The position numbers and the translations under genes are program-made. The notes beneath the pieces are model-generated. The model made no database searches and was not told the origin of the DNA. It worked only from the letters and a program-made list of their open reading frames with translations. A DNA stretch of 64,000 nucleotides from Chiridota heheva (Eukaryota > Echinodermata > Holothuroidea > Apodida > Chiridotidae). The stretch spans positions 669,501 to 733,500 of the forward strand of contig JAIGNY010000143.1 in NCBI GenBank assembly GCA_020152595.1. The letters run 5' to 3'. Of this stretch, positions 1 to 12,168 are shown piece by piece (position 1 is the stretch's first letter; the number at the start of each line of letters is the position of its first letter).

Positions 1-600
1 TACTTTTGAAAATGTGGTGGATGAAATCATACTTTTTTGCTCCCTCCCCAACACCCTACCCCTCCTCCCGATATCGATCTTAATCAGACACAAATGTAGA
101 ATAACGGGTGCACTTGTATCCTGGTATCAGAGTATATTTCAGTCATGCCCGACTAAGGTATATATTCGAAAATTTCGACTGCCGACTCAAGATGCTGACA
201 ACATCATACTTGAGCACTAAATCGGACAGAGATATAAAATGTCGGATGTACTGTTTTAATCGGAGATACATCCAATCATGTCCAAATCGTTATATCAGAA
301 TCATGTTCACCTAAATCGGCATTACGCTGACAACATCATACTTGCGTACTTAGTCGGGCTAAGATTTAAAATGTTGGATGTCTGTATGTTCTGTTTACAT
401 TAGAGATACATCTCAATCATGCCTTAATCGTCCAGATATCAGAATCATCTCCACTCGACTAGGCATGATGATGCTGCAACTGCAAGAGACGGTATACCCC
501 CTCCCCCCAGATATTAGAATCATCTCCACTCGACTAGGCATGATGCTGATTGGGCTCGGCGCAACTCAAGAGACGTATACCCCCCCCACCCACACACATG
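1..600 (+). repeat. Dispersed repeat with tandem sub-units, AGTCGG-type family
   Basis: A unit starting GCTGACAACATCATACTTG occurs at 194 and again at 326 (period about 132 bp). The block CAGATAT(C/T)AGAATCATC at 433 recurs at 508 with its C-rich tail (period about 75 bp). The same family, with motifs such as GTCGGGC, TAAAAT.TCGGATGTAC and ATCAGAATCAT, reappears in reverse orientation at 63240-63567. No coding potential is seen; short open frames here follow the repeat period. Confidence 0.6.
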
Positions 601-1575
601 TTTAAGTTAAGAGCCATTTTTCAATTTTTGGGCATCAAAAAGTAGAAATCTTTCCGGGAATTTACCTCTTTGACTCTGTCAGAGCTGCATCTATGAACCC
701 AACAATATTGTGGACGAATTTATAAGGGAAATTTCTCTTCTGCCTGACAGTGTTAATGGTACCCTAAATGCTTCTCTGAGTAGATTTCAAGAATAGAATT
801 TGACAATTACATCTCGGTTTGTTTGTGTTGATCTTAAGCCACTTCTAGGCAAAAAAAACTTTTGACCAAGATTTCACACTTGAGCCCCATAATTGTATCC
901 GAATTGATCAGTTTGTGTTGATTTTCCGAAATTTATCAGTTTGTTTGATCAGTTTGTGATTTTAAGACATTTTGGGGCATCAAATACAATAAATCTTCAG
1001 AGCTTCCGAGGACTTCACCCTCAGACACCACGATTTACATTTGGAAACTTTGTATTAAATTTCAGCTATTTGGGTTCATCAAAAGCAATACATTTTCAGA
1101 CCAGGGCTTCGTCTATGAGCTAAACAATTTTGCCCAAATTTCATCAATTTTAGGTGAATTTTCTCTTACTCTTCTCTGTCTGTTTAGAAATGGTAACCTA
1201 TAAACGTTTATCCAGTTCTCTAAGCATATCTTAACATTCGAATTTGAAATTGTCCTCTTTTCATCACTTACATTTTGAAACTTTGTGTTGATTCTAAATC
1301 ATTTTTCGAACATCAAAAACAAAAAAATTCTCAGTGCTTCCAGAGCTTCGCCCATGAGTCCACAATTTTGACTAAATTTTCTCTATTTTTAAGGCAAATT
1401 TCTCCTGTGTCTTTGAAATGGTACTATTTTTATCCGAGCTGGTAGACACAATATAATCTGAAATTGTCTTCTTTTCATCACTTACATTTGGGAAATTTGT
1501 GTTGATTTTAAAGCAATGTCGATTGTGGAACATCATAATCAAGAAATCTTCCGTGGCTTTGCCTCTGTAACTAAG
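601..1575 (+). repeat. Diverged tandem array, about 250-330-bp unit (left part)
   Basis: Recurrent blocks appear in the same order: TTTGTGTTGATTTTAA, then GGGCATCAAA.ACAA.AAATCT, then CTTC.GGGCTTCGCCCATGAG, then CACAATTTTGCCCAAATTTT, then TTGTCTTCTTTTCATCACTT. I recognise copies near 610, 950, 1260 and 1480; the last is cut by the element at 1584 and resumes at about 2506. Not coding. Confidence 0.6.
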
Positions 1576-1583
1576 GTTCCAAG

Positions 1584-2505
1584 CAAGGGCGTAGGAACCG
1601 GGGACCAGGTGGCTAATGCCCCCCAAAATATTTTACTGGGAAGGCGGGGGGTACCATTTTGGTTCCCTAATAGGTTATAACCATCTTATTTTGACGAGTC
1701 CAGTCAGATTCCATGGCATAATTTGGAGGAATTATTTTCACTTTTTGTAAAATTTTCTTCATTTTTGTGAAGTTTGCTTCAATTTTTGTGCAATTTCCTT
1801 CAATTTTCTTAAAATTCTTTACATTTTTGTGAATCTGCTTTAATTTTTGGTTTTTTTTCTCCATTTTCCGGAAATTTGTTTCAAATTTTGTTTAATTTTT
1901 TTATTTTGGGAAATTTGTTTTAATTTTTGTGCAATTTTTTTCATTTTCGGGAAATTTACTACAATTTTTTTGACATTTTCCTTCATTTTCGATAAATTTA
2001 CTTCAATTTTTGCATTTTTTGTCATTTCCATTAAGATTTTCTTCATTTTCCCTCGAATTTACTTCAGTTTTTGTGCAATTTTCTTCATTTTTGGAAAATT
2101 TTCAGGAATTTCCTTAATTTTTGTAAAGTCTGCTACAACTTGATTTTTGTGCAATTTGCATCACTTTTTGTGCAATTTTCTTCATTTTTCTTCATTTTCG
2201 TAAAATATTGTTCTTTTTGTAAAATTTGCTTCAATTTTTGTGCAAACTCCTTCATTTTTGTAAAATCTACCTCCTTGTTGTTCAATTTCCTTAATTATTC
2301 CTTAATTTTCGGGAAATTGACTTTTTTACGGGAATTGTTTCTTCTATTTTTGGCAAATGGTGCCAAATTTAAAGACCACCCACCCACCCTTCCTCCCTTT
2401 ACAAATAGGTGTTGGACCGTGATAAGAGACTGAGATAGTACTGAGATTTGTCGAGGAAAATGATCAAATCTGGCCCTCAATATTAAGTACTTTTCTATAA
2501 CGCTG
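1584..2505 (+). mobile_element. Non-autonomous hAT-like element with AT-rich tandem core (family copy 1)
   Basis: The element begins CAAGGGCGTAGGAACC and ends TATAACGCTG, matching CA...TG ends with an imperfect terminal inverted repeat. It is flanked by GTTCCAAG (1576-1583) and CTTCCAAG (2506-2513), a 7-of-8 match consistent with the 8-bp target duplication of hAT transposons. Removing it and one flank restores a continuous unit of the surrounding tandem array. Inside are a G-rich shoulder (about 1644-1656), a 1730-2340 core of degenerate ~20-22-bp units (TTCATTTT..GAAATTT), and a C-rich shoulder (2379-2400). It has no transposase, so it would need one in trans. The hAT assignment rests on end shape and duplication length only. 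Confidence 0.6.
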
Positions 2506-2900
2506 CTTCCAAGGCTTCGCCATGAATCCCACAATTTTCCCCAAATTTTCTCAATTCGCAGGTAAATTCTGCAAATACCAGAATACTTATTTAAATAGAT
2601 TTAAACAAATTTGTCTTCTTTTCATCACTTCCATTTTGGAAATTTGTGCTGATTTGAAATCATTGTAGGGCATCATAATCAAGAACTCTTCAGAGCTTCC
2701 GGGGCTTCGCCCCTGGGCGAAGCCTATTGCAAGGCTTCGCCCATGAGCCCCACTGCACAGTTTTGCCTGATTTTACTCAATTTGCAGGGACAATTTCCCC
2801 TCTACCTGTTTTGAATCCCTTTCTGTTTAGAACCCAAATGATTATCTTTGTAGATTTTAAAGAAGCTATCGAGCGAAAGTTGGCGTCTTTTTTGTGATTA
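2506..2900 (+). repeat. Diverged tandem array, right part
   Basis: This continues the array interrupted at 1584: CTTCGCCATGAATCCCACAA at about 2515, TCTTCTTTTCATCACTTCCA at 2611, and a further copy with the self-complementary GGGGCTTCGCCCCTGGGCG at about 2701. Not coding. Confidence 0.55.
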
Positions 2901-3559
2901 TTTGTGGGCATTTAGTCCAAATCCAATCAAATCTCGTTTTTCATGAATTTAATCTCAATGGAAGTTCGTGCACTCGCCGAGTGCTCTTAATGAAAGTTTG
3001 TTTACTCGCCGAATTGAACGTTTATTGTGTGTGAACGTCTATACATGTTAAGCCTTCCAATCTTTTGTTCTTTTGCCACGGTACTACGACAGTGACAACA
3101 TTATAGTTAACATAAAGTTAACATAAAGCTTTATACTTTTAGCCGATAATTGATAAGCTAAGCCTGCGCATTTGTCTAAGTCTGTAGTAACGTATACAAC
3201 GGCAGAGTAACGTTAGTGTAATAAACTATTTTTCAATAAATATCATGTACCAATGTTTTAATATTATTTCAGTTGCCTAACGCCAATTGCATGATCGCTG
3301 CTGATTTATTACCAAATGACTTTTGAAATGTGTTCCAGCCGTGAAAAGAGCACAGCAAGTAAAGTGTATTGGAATACGTTTACAAGAACAAATTCAAATA
3401 AAGCATTTGTGTCCTAACAACCGGCCGAAACAGCTAGGCCAATATGCATGATCGAAGACACAAAGCACTGTCAAATTTATTTGCCTATACAAGAAGACTC
3501 CATTATTTGAAAGAAATAAAATACTCCCTCACGTTTCGGCCGAGTGCTCTTTAACATTA
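2901..3559. other. No gene; GAGTGCTCTT motif repeats
   Basis: No exon or domain is recognised. The motif CGAGTGCTCTT occurs near 2976 and 3541 and, as CGAGTGCTCCTT, near 13207, so a dispersed repeat probably contributes here. Confidence 0.4.
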
Positions 3560-3720
3560 GAATAAAGATTATCTTCTTTTCATAAATCAAATTATCGAAC
3601 TTTGTGTTGATTTTCAGCCATATTGAAACATCAAATACAAGAAATCTCCGGTGCTTCGACCCCTGGACCCCAACCAAGGCTTCGCCACGGGCCCGTAAGC
3701 GGGCACACGGTGTTGACACT
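3560..3720 (+). repeat. Detached copy of the 601-2900 array unit
   Basis: TATCTTCTTTTCATAAATC, then TTTGTGTTGATTTTCAGCC, then ACATCAAATACAAGAAATCT, then GGCTTCGCCACGGGCCC, in the same order as in the main array about 0.7 kb upstream. Confidence 0.5.
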
Positions 3721-6345
3721 TCAGTTCAACTGCATTGATGGGAGGGGATTGATCTGTCCCAACTGTTCTATATTATGTGGTTCTATCTTTTTTGAATAAG
3801 TTGGACAAATGCAAATTTTCTTCAGGAAAATTTGACTTACACCCACATGACTTCGAAGTCAAGTTATGCCCCTGAATCTACAGGCGAACCCCTGGAAGCC
3901 CTGCATTTCTTGCTAATGTGATACAAAAATTGCTTACTATTGTGTAAAACCACGGTCGAAGTCCTGGCAGGCGCCCAGGCTGCCAGGGGGCGAAGGGGAA
4001 GCTGTGAGATTATTTTTGGCGTAATGTTTCGTATCAGAAAAATTTTAGAATCGTGTCAATTTCACACTAAACTTGAGTTAGTAAGACGTTGGAAGGAATA
4101 TACATTTTGGAACGAATGTTCAAATGTAGGATCCCATTAACTAAGATGTGAGTTTTACAAGATTTTTATCTTTCTAATGTTAGAATAAACTGATAAAGCT
4201 TTGAGAAAAAATATTTACAATATTTGTTCTGAAATTATACAAATTGCAGAAGTTGAGATTAAAATATATACAAAAATATATTCTTAGGGCAATTTTGCTC
4301 CCCTATGAGCATTCGGCACCCTCTCGGAAGGCTTCACTGGGAAAGTTAACCCCTGCCACCACGCCACTAAAAATGCAAGCACTTCACGATCTTAATATTT
4401 TTCTCGCGAGGTGAGAGTGTACAGGTATACATGGACGTGGCCGCCAAATTACAGAATTGGGGCACCAAATTTCACCTAAGCTGTGGTTGTTGTACAAATG
4501 CATTTGGTAGGATGGTAGGAGTGAGATGAATCCCTGCAATGTTCGCATATTTTGATATACGGAGAGAATTTGTGTCTCAATAATCAAAATTGTCCACTTC
4601 GTTACCAAGACAGGTTTTTATATATTTTCATCTCTCGGTTAAAACTTAGCGTCACGCTTACTCCGAAACATGAAAAATATGCTCCTATAATCACTTGATT
4701 TCATACACTTTTGCGCGCAACACCGCAATACTCAATGCTCGTCATGACAATAAACAATCTTCCAGGAGTACATTGTTGAGATAATGGAATAAATATCCAT
4801 AAACACAACTTTCTTCTGCAGTTTTCAAAGATTGAAAATTCGACGGAAACATTAACATTTGACACAAAGGAGTCTCCTTTTCGAAAGATTAAATTATTCC
4901 TTATTAATCCACAAAAGATCTTCTGTTTTTCTTCTTAGTATTAAGCCTATAGGCCTAGGTAGTCTATATAGGCCTAGTTATTATACGCAACCCTCAGTAC
5001 GGGTTGACATTGGGATTGTTGTACGAGGACGGCCAGTCACCACTAACGGCCAGTGGCGTAGCCAGGATTTTTACATTAGGGAGGGGTGGGGGGCTTTAAT
5101 TGAAACGACACGATATTTAGTGGTGTAGTTGAGGTGACACCGAATTTATTGACGTTTACTGTGTGGAAACTCTTTGCTGTGAGATCCTGTGCATTTGTGC
5201 AACTTACACTACAAAATGGGCTGATTTTCTAATAAGTAGTAGTTTATTTTAGCAGTCAAGGTCGAAATTCAGCACCAAGTGATCTGACATTGTTAGAAAA
5301 TAAGCCTATGTAGTCCTAATAAGCCTAGTAAAGTTGTTTATTTTAGCAGCCGAATATGAAAATTTGTTCGCTATTCGTGTTGCTGTCAAAAACAGATAAA
5401 CTGATTACGTAATGTAATGACTGAATGATATAGTGGTTACCTAAAAAGAAATGGTCGAACCTGCGCGGAATAAATTACGGAGACCGGTCTACCCCGTGTT
5501 TTACGGGAATTTAATGCATGGATCATTACAACGCAAATTACCCATATAAATTTTATAAAACATTATAAACGATCATCTAGCTCAGCATCCAAGATTATCT
5601 TCTTTAGCGGCTGAGCAATACGTCACCAAAAAGTTGAAGGTGATATTTCATATAATTGTGTCGCGAAGGTGTCATTTATAGCGCAAAGCGCTCAACTTGT
5701 GGGCGTGGGCTCCAGGGCCTGATAGGGTTCAGGGGTTTTGCAAAATTGACATTTCAAGGGCAAAAACGTATGTCACAACGCATATTAAGAAGGTGTATCA
5801 TACAAGTCAAAAATCATGTCAAAAAGAGCTATAATACACCATATACAAAAGACAAAATCATGTAAACGCATAATGTAGAATTTTATTGTTTTATTGTTTA
5901 CGTTTGTGCATGGAAAGGTTTATCGTCACTCTTTGAAAAGTATGGGTTGTCTAGAAGAAGGGTTTTTAAAAATTTACTACAAACTTGTGTAAATGTTGTC
6001 AAACTTTTAAAATGAGCCTCACTCTCTTTGTGTTTATATCATCGTGTTTAAATGCGTATATTGAATGCACGGTTTACAGGTTTTTGCACTCGCGAACTCG
6101 TGTCAAAATCATGTGAACCTTTTACATACACACATAAACACTCCGCCTCAACAGTAATCTTTAAGCATTACAAGATTTAACACCATTAGTAAAATACATC
6201 CTACGTCCCTGTACAATGTGTATGTAGCAGCGAAATTAAAGAATTCCAAATTTAAAAGAATAACCATTGTGTTCCTCGTCTTGGTAAATCTTTAAACGAT
6301 CTGAAAATGTTAAGTGCTCTCCATGATGTGCAGGCGATTCAACAC
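3721..6345. other. No gene recognised; transposon-end-like sequence at 5051
   Basis: Nothing here translates into a recognisable domain. CAGTGGCGTAGCCAGG at 5051-5066, followed by a G-rich stretch, looks like the terminal inverted repeat shared by the AT-core elements of this window, but I cannot find its partner end. Two TAGGCCTA palindromes lie at 4950-4957 and 4969-4976. Confidence 0.35.
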
Positions 6346-6363
6346 TTTATTTGTTTGTTTGAT
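6346..6363 (-). repeat. 3' tail of the LINE
   Basis: On the minus strand the element ends in the short-repeat tail CAAACAAACAAATAAA, preceded by GCCCTCAT. A simple-repeat 3' end is what target-primed reverse transcription leaves and fixes the element's 3' border and orientation. Confidence 0.7.
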
Positions 6364-6412
6364 GAGGGCTTAAGGGCACCACGACAGTGAGGGTCAAATT
6401 GTGCCTGAGAGG

Positions 6413-7500
6413 TTAGATCATTCCAGCGGTAGGAAGAAAAGAAAATAGTAAGAGTCTGAGAAAAGTATGGGGGCTAATATCTAGAAAGCTGGGATCGAAA
6501 GAGAAAATGTAGAAAAAAAGGGGTAAATGTAGGTAGAGGGGTGGAACAATAGAACTAAATAGGGTTGTAGAGGAAAGATTGATGAAGGAAGGAAATATTT
6601 TTATCCGGATGCTTTTTCTGGAAGTCAGAGCTCGGCTATGGAGTTGTGAGTAGTGAGGTACACCCTGGGGACGCTGTACAGGGAATAGACAAGGAAGATG
6701 TGGTGGACTGTGAGAGGGCAATGGCAGTTGCCAATTGTTGCAGAGGGGTGGGGGAGCCAGCAAGGGGTGGGAGTGAGTGAGGTGGGTGTGACATATTCTT
6801 AGTCGGGTAATGTGGATGTTGTTGATACGGGAGAGATTGTGGATGGTGGGTTTGGTCAAAATGGTGGGTAGATGTCGTGGAGTTTGTTATCAATTTGGGA
6901 GTCCCATGAGGTTTGCCAGCGGTCACGAACAAGGGAAGTTATAAGCGGTTTGATGTCAGAAAGGGTTTTGGGAAACGGGAAAGGGGAAAGTTGAAGGCAA
7001 GCTTAGCGGATGAATCATCTCTGTCATTGCCGGGGATGCCAACATGGCCAGATGGCTGGGTGTCTAGAAGAAAAGAATATTTTTCCTGCAGAGCGGAGTG
7101 AAAGGAATTTACGGAGAAGGAGGTGGGACGTGGGGTTATCCCACTTAAGATTCAGTAAAGAAATAAGGACGGCCTTTGCCGCGGCCTAGAAGATGGACGA
7201 GTAGTTCGGAAGTCTGCTACTGAGGGCGATGTCTTGGATAACGGCAGTAACAGCTGTCTTGTCGCCTTCCTAGGAGCCATCAGTATAGATGGAGGTGTAG
7301 TTTGAGAGTTTGATGAAGAGGTTGGGGTGGGTTTGGGTTTTGTGGTGAGTGGAGAGGCCCAGTTGGATAGAAGAGAGGGGATGGCCCAGGGTGAAAAATT
7401 GGGTGGGGAGAAGGTGTCAAGAGTGGCGGGCTTGATGCCGAGATGGTAGAGGTCGGGTTTGATGCGTAAGCTGAAGAGAGGATATATAGTTTTAATCCTA
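6413..7500 (-). pseudogene. LINE ORF2 C-terminal part: RNase H and CCHC-type finger
   Basis: On the minus strand, SIYTDGS at about 7295-7270 is the first catalytic Asp motif of RNase H. It is followed by an AAAKAVL helix (Glu position changed), a WPCWHP remnant of the W.PGH.G.PGN motif near 7050, and RDRWQTSWD. The C-terminal segment reads ITRLRICHTHLTHSH with a following C..C-like cluster, a hallmark after the RNase H of I- and Jockey-type ORF2 proteins. At least three frame changes and several stops are seen. In active relatives the domain removes the RNA template during first-strand synthesis; here it is dead. Confidence 0.8.
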
Positions 7501-7614
7501 TCAAAGAGGGTGGAGAAATAGGGGTATTTAATGAGGTTGTAGACAGGGTTTTGGGTATTGGTGAGGGCTTTAAAAGTGGTGAGGGCTTTAAAAGCGTAAG
7601 AAAGGCTAGGCTGT

Positions 7615-9410
7615 CTATACCTTACCAGGAAGTGGGCTCGTTGGCTTCAATGTGAAGGCTGGTGTGGAGGGAGCTCCTGTGGGCACCCAAGCAAAACCTG
7701 ATGGTTTTACCTTGGATGGTCTTGATGTGGTTGAGGTAAGAGTTGTGAGCGGCACAGTAGACAATATTGCCGTAGTCGAGCTTGGCACGAATAGTGAGCT
7801 TGAAGATTTTAGGAGAGCGTGGGGGTCCACACCCCAAGTGGTGTTGGAGAGGAGGCGGGGAATGTTAAGGGAACTATTGCATTTCTGTTTCAGGTAGGTG
7901 ATGTGTTGCTTGTAGAAGAGCTTGGGGTCTAGGGTTAGACCCAGAAATTTAGTGTGGTCAACTTTAGGGATGCGATTGCCGTTGAGCACGAAAGTTCGGG
8001 TTAAGGTGGAGATTGTTGAAATGACAGAAGTGCGTGCAGACTGTCTTGTCTTTGGATAATCTAAACACCGTTATTGTTACACCAGTCTTGCAGCTGGTTG
8101 AGACTAAGTTGGAGCCTATTTTTGACGAGATAAGAGCTAGGGAGGAGTAGAAGATGGTGAAGTCGTCCACGTAGAGGGCACATTTAATGTTGGGTTTAAG
8201 GTTGTCCGCGTTGTTGTTAATGCTCAGATTGAAGAGAGTAGGGGAGAGGATGCTGCCTTTGGGACGCCCTCTTCTTGGGGATGGGGATTGGAGAGGGTGT
8301 GGCCAATATGAACTTGGAACTGCCTGGGTGAGAGGAAGTTTTGAATAACATGAGGAAGCTGTCCTCTGCGGACGATAGTGTGAAGTTTCTTGATAATGCC
8401 GTATTTTAACAGTTTTCCCGAGGTCGAAAAAGATGGCAATGAGGTGTTCCATTTTTGCAAAGGATTCCCGGATAGCGATGTCGAGCGTGGTTAACTAGTT
8501 CAGGGTATTGTGATGTTTATGGCAATCGCCTTTGTGAGGGGAGAAGATTATGTTGGTCTCAAGGAACCAGTTTAGTCTCTGGTTAATGCGATGGGGTGGT
8601 AGCCGGAGGGGTCGGTGCTGTCCTTCCCTGGTTGGGAGAAGGGGGTGATGGTAGCTGTCCTTCAGATAAGGGGAAAGGAGTGTGAGGACTGAATGTGTTT
8701 GAGGATGGTGAGGATGGTGAGGAGGGTAGTGGTGGCCTTGTTGGGGATGTGTTTCAGGAACTGGTAGGGGATGTTATTTGGGCCCTTGGAGGTGCAGCCA
8801 GCATCGTGGATGGCTTGCTTTAATTCAGATATGGTGAGAGGGGTGTTGTAGCTCTCGGTGTTGTCGGAGGGAAAGGTAATACTCCGAGTTGTTTTTACTT
8901 TGAAAGCATTGGGGCAGTTGGCCGGGGACGAGATGTTGCTGAAAGAGGCGGCGAGGCGGTTAACGATATCCTTGTTACCCGGTGAGAAGATTACCATTCC
9001 AGGAGAGATGGGAGACTTGCCCATCCTGCCGTGGAAGCTGTTAATCATACTCCAAATGTGTTTAATGTTGGTGGTGGTGAGAGAAGAGATGAAGTTGTTC
9101 CAAGTATTGGTTTTTACTGTCCTTGATAGTGTCTCTGGCCTTGACACGGATGATGCGAATGAGGGTGAGGTTGTGGGTAGTCGGGCTCTTTTTCTGGTCT
9201 CAATGGCGGTTTTGCAGTCATCATTTGTTGGGAGTGGTTAAGGGGTTTAAAAATTTTGGGAATGGAGCAAGTAGCGATGTTGATAAGGATGCTACTGAAG
9301 TTTGTCATGAGATCCTCACTCTCGAGAAGATGGAGGGGGTGAGAGTTTTAGAGGGTTCGAAAAGGGGCCAGTTGGCTTTCTTAAGGTTCCAGTTGGGGGG
9401 TGTTTCCAGT
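7615..9410 (-). pseudogene. LINE ORF2 reverse transcriptase region with endonuclease stub
   Basis: The minus strand begins with the last part of an AP-type endonuclease (PPNWNL then NWPLFE near 9405-9357), then CSIPK and CKTAIETRKRA (about 9260-9185). RT motifs follow: DAGCTSKGPNNIPYQFLKH (8810-8750), FFDLGK as a damaged motif A (about 8430), GSILSPTLFNLSINN (about 8240), the catalytic YVDDF (about 8170), and TKFLGLTLDP of the thumb (about 7945). Codons between FFDL and KYGIIKKLH are missing, and the frame shifts at least four times. The YVDD box is intact, but the protein cannot be made whole. Long plus-strand open frames across this stretch are shadows. Confidence 0.85.
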
Positions 9411-9411
9411 T

Positions 9412-10680
9412 TTACATTTTACTGTATAATGAGGCGGGAGGGGGTATCCGGAGAAAGATTTGTTGTGTCTGGGTAGGCTTGTTTTTTTCTTTGGATATGT
9501 CCCTGTTTTTTTGGAAGCGGTTCCTTTGGACGAGAAGTATGTCACGTTTGGTGGGTTCGGTAATTGAATAATCCATGTTCTCGTCAGTGTCATACATGTG
9601 GGTTTGGATGGTGGACTGTTTGTTGATTTGTTGTTCGTTGTTTTTTGGCCAGGTTGTGAATTTGATGTTTGATGGCATTTGAGGTGTTGGAATAGGGGAC
9701 TGTGGGAAGGGGGGTAGGAGGGTCTTAGAACAGGAAGAAAGCTTTGAGAGAGAGGTGGTGGTGGAGGTGGTTTGTATAATGGGTGTGATTGGGTTGTTGG
9801 CAAAGGCGATAAGCTTAAGACTCGGTGAGAAGAGCCAGGTGAGATCAGTTTGGGCATGTGAGTCAGTTGTCTTAGAGGAGATATTAGTGTTTGAGGAGAC
9901 TGTGCTCGAGTAGGAAGTTTTGGTGTGGAGGGAAGCAAGTAATTGCTTCCTGGCCTCTGGGTAAGTGGTGCTGGGATTAAGGATTTTCAGTTTAGTTATC
10001 TGTTTTTCCTGAAGCCAGGTGGGGCAGTCTTTTGAGACAGAGGGATGGTTAGCTGGGTGAGTACCATCGCATTTGTTGCAGTGTGGGGTCTTGGTGCAAG
10101 AGGCGCTGTCATGGTCGAGGCTCCACAGTTGCCTCAGCACGCTTGTCTGCGTCGGAAGTTTTTTTCCATGACCATACCTCTGGTACTTATGACAACGGAG
10201 AGGTTTAGAAATGTAGGGGCGACTAGGATTCTCAGATAGCCGGCAGTGATGTGGGAGGGCAGAGTGGGTGTGGAAAAAGTCAGGAAGTTGGTATTGGTGG
10301 GTGTTTCGGCACCGTCTCCCTTGAGGACGAGACGACGAGCCTCAGTAACGTGTTGGCTGGCAAGTTCTTCAACGAGGTCTTCATTGGTCAAGTAGGCAAG
10401 GTCTCTGGTTCTGATGACACCTTTGCTGGAGTTCAGGGAACGATTGGGAGTGACTGTCATATCGATACCAGTATTAGCTAGGGTTTTGGTGGTGGCTTGA
10501 ATGTCCCTGGTGCAGTGCACCAGGAGATTACAGGATCTGAGGGTAGAAACCTTGGGGAGGTTACCGACAAGGCCGTGGAGCGCCTTGTGTATGAGGAAGG
10601 AGAAAACTCTATTGAAACTGTCTGGTTTGTTTGTGGCCTAAATGATTAAAGATTTTGGGGACTGTGGCTGAGGAATGGTC
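9412..10680 (-). pseudogene. LINE ORF1 (gag-like) with zinc knuckles
   Basis: On the minus strand, FLIHKALHGLVG and LRSCNLLVHC (about 10610-10500) lead into SSKGVIRTRDLAYLTNEDLV, EARRLVLKGDG and LPSHITAGYLRI. That is the gag-like RNA-binding fold of I/Jockey ORF1. A frameshift near 10200 is followed by RYGHG and by HCNKCDGTHPANHPSVSKDC, the zinc-knuckle region; at least one knuckle cysteine pair is lost in the shifted part. A long Ser/Thr/Pro-rich tail runs to a stop at 9412. ORF1 proteins package element RNA. The only long intact frame is 10140-9412, so it is a pseudogene. The true start is not identifiable. Confidence 0.8.
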
Positions 10681-10800
10681 AATGGAGGTAGCAGATAGGT
10701 AACGGGGAGAGGAGAGAAAGTCAAGGTCAAGGCAGAAGTAATGGTAATGTTGAAAAAACAAACCAAGGGCCGGGAGAACCAAGGCAACTATAAAAAAGTC

Positions 10801-12168
10801 GTGGAAATACTATACCAGAATCAGTGTACAAGTACCAAAAGGAGCGTGAAGGCCTGGTCAAAATGGGAGGTAAAAAATAAAAAGGAAGGATTTTATCGAA
10901 AGCAGTCACCCATCTACAAAGAGAAAATTCAGGAAAATGAAAAAAGGTACAAAAGTTTAGGTAGAAAAGTGCGTGGTACATTATAATCAGAACAGAAAGT
11001 TTGAGAGAACAGATAGGAAGTCAGCGACGGCTGCTCTCAACACGTCGTAATGATGATTAAACAGACCAGCGTGGTTCCAATGAAGCTAAAAGGAAGCATA
11101 TTCTCAGCCTCCGATTTTAATTCTCTGCACCAACCCGGTAATAAGTTTTTAGTTTTCCCGTGGCACGTTTCCAGTTTATTCTTAATATCGTAACGACATT
11201 GATAGACTGAAAAACTGAAAAGCCTAGTGATTGCACTTAAAATTATAAAGCATTTTAACGAAGCCTCGTACCAGTTCTGTGTTCAAACTTGGCTAATTTG
11301 GATATAAAATGTTCTAATAACTAATTAAATACTTCAATGATGTCATTTTACTTTAAACGAAAAAGGTACAACCAAAGGTGTTCGACGTCGTATATTCAAT
11401 TTGTTTTTTTAGCTAAATATCACTTGCAAGGCAAGTACAGGCCTCAAGCAATTGCTGTCAGGTTTTGATGTGCTTTCCGTCTTTTTTATTTACATAATAC
11501 TTTTTCTTCCCCATTTCTGGTCACTAAAGTCTTTCTGTAAAATTATAGTTGTGCTAGGTGCATTATCAGTATCGTTTGTTTATTGACGTAACAAAAAATA
11601 ATTCCGAGTAGCACATTTGTTAAAATTTGCAGAAAATGTACATAGGCTTCCGAATTATGGTTACTTACATTATTTAGATAAATAAAGTTATGCGAAATAT
11701 GTTTGTTAGGTGCGAAACAGCTGAAGGTATTTTTAAATTTGTATTTATATCACTTATTCTCTCAAATTATTATACAGCTATCGGTTGGTTAGGTTTATGA
11801 CTACTTAAGTAGTCAATGTCTTTGTCAATTACAGCCGCTCTCTTAAAATAATTGTAACAGAGAAAAACCAATTCATATTTAACTGGAGACATGCTTGATC
11901 ATAGGCACGAGAAATTGTATTATTTTTTTATATGATTTTGGTCTGAAAACAGTTAAAAACGGTACTGAGTATTTCTATAATTTTCAGCAATTTTAGAATA
12001 ATCTATATAATCACTATTGTCTCTAATCATTTCTCAATTTCTCAACAGACTAATACAAATTTTTGTTTAAGATTACTCACGTATGCACTAAAGTTGACAG
12101 AAAAAGTTTTAAGTATTAATTGCTCATAAATGAAAGCTGGACCAAAAGTTGGGACGTACTATTCGCAA
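10801..12168. other. No gene recognised
   Basis: AT-rich sequence with no recognisable exon, RNA gene or clear repeat. The first part may still be 5' UTR of the LINE. Confidence 0.3.

Larger units (their letters stand above)
6346..10800 (-). mobile_element. I-clade-like LINE retrotransposon, decayed
   Basis: Read on the minus strand, parts appear in the order of I/Jockey-type non-LTR elements: ORF1 with gag-like RNA-binding and zinc knuckles (about 10680-9430), a stub of endonuclease, reverse transcriptase (about 9310-7615), RNase H (about 7300-6930), a C-terminal TRLRI.HT.LTHSH finger region (about 6850-6690), a 3' UTR and a CAAACAAACAAATAAA tail. An RNase H between the RT and the C-terminal finger is typical of the I group. 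Frameshifts and stops occur in every domain, so it cannot move on its own. The 5' end is uncertain; 10727-10981 may be 5' UTR. No clear target duplication was found. Confidence 0.88.

Noticed and set aside
1667..2433. Lys/Asn- or Phe-rich open frames in AT-core repeats (also 20113-20660, 48220-48660)
   Set aside because: Translations of a degenerate AT-rich tandem repeat shared by four elements.
7652..9241. Plus-strand open frames of 81-127 codons
   Set aside because: Shadows of the minus-strand LINE ORF2, whose RT motifs are clear.
10741..10986. Lys-rich 81-codon plus-strand gene
   Set aside because: Lies at the likely 5' UTR of the LINE on the opposite strand; no domain.
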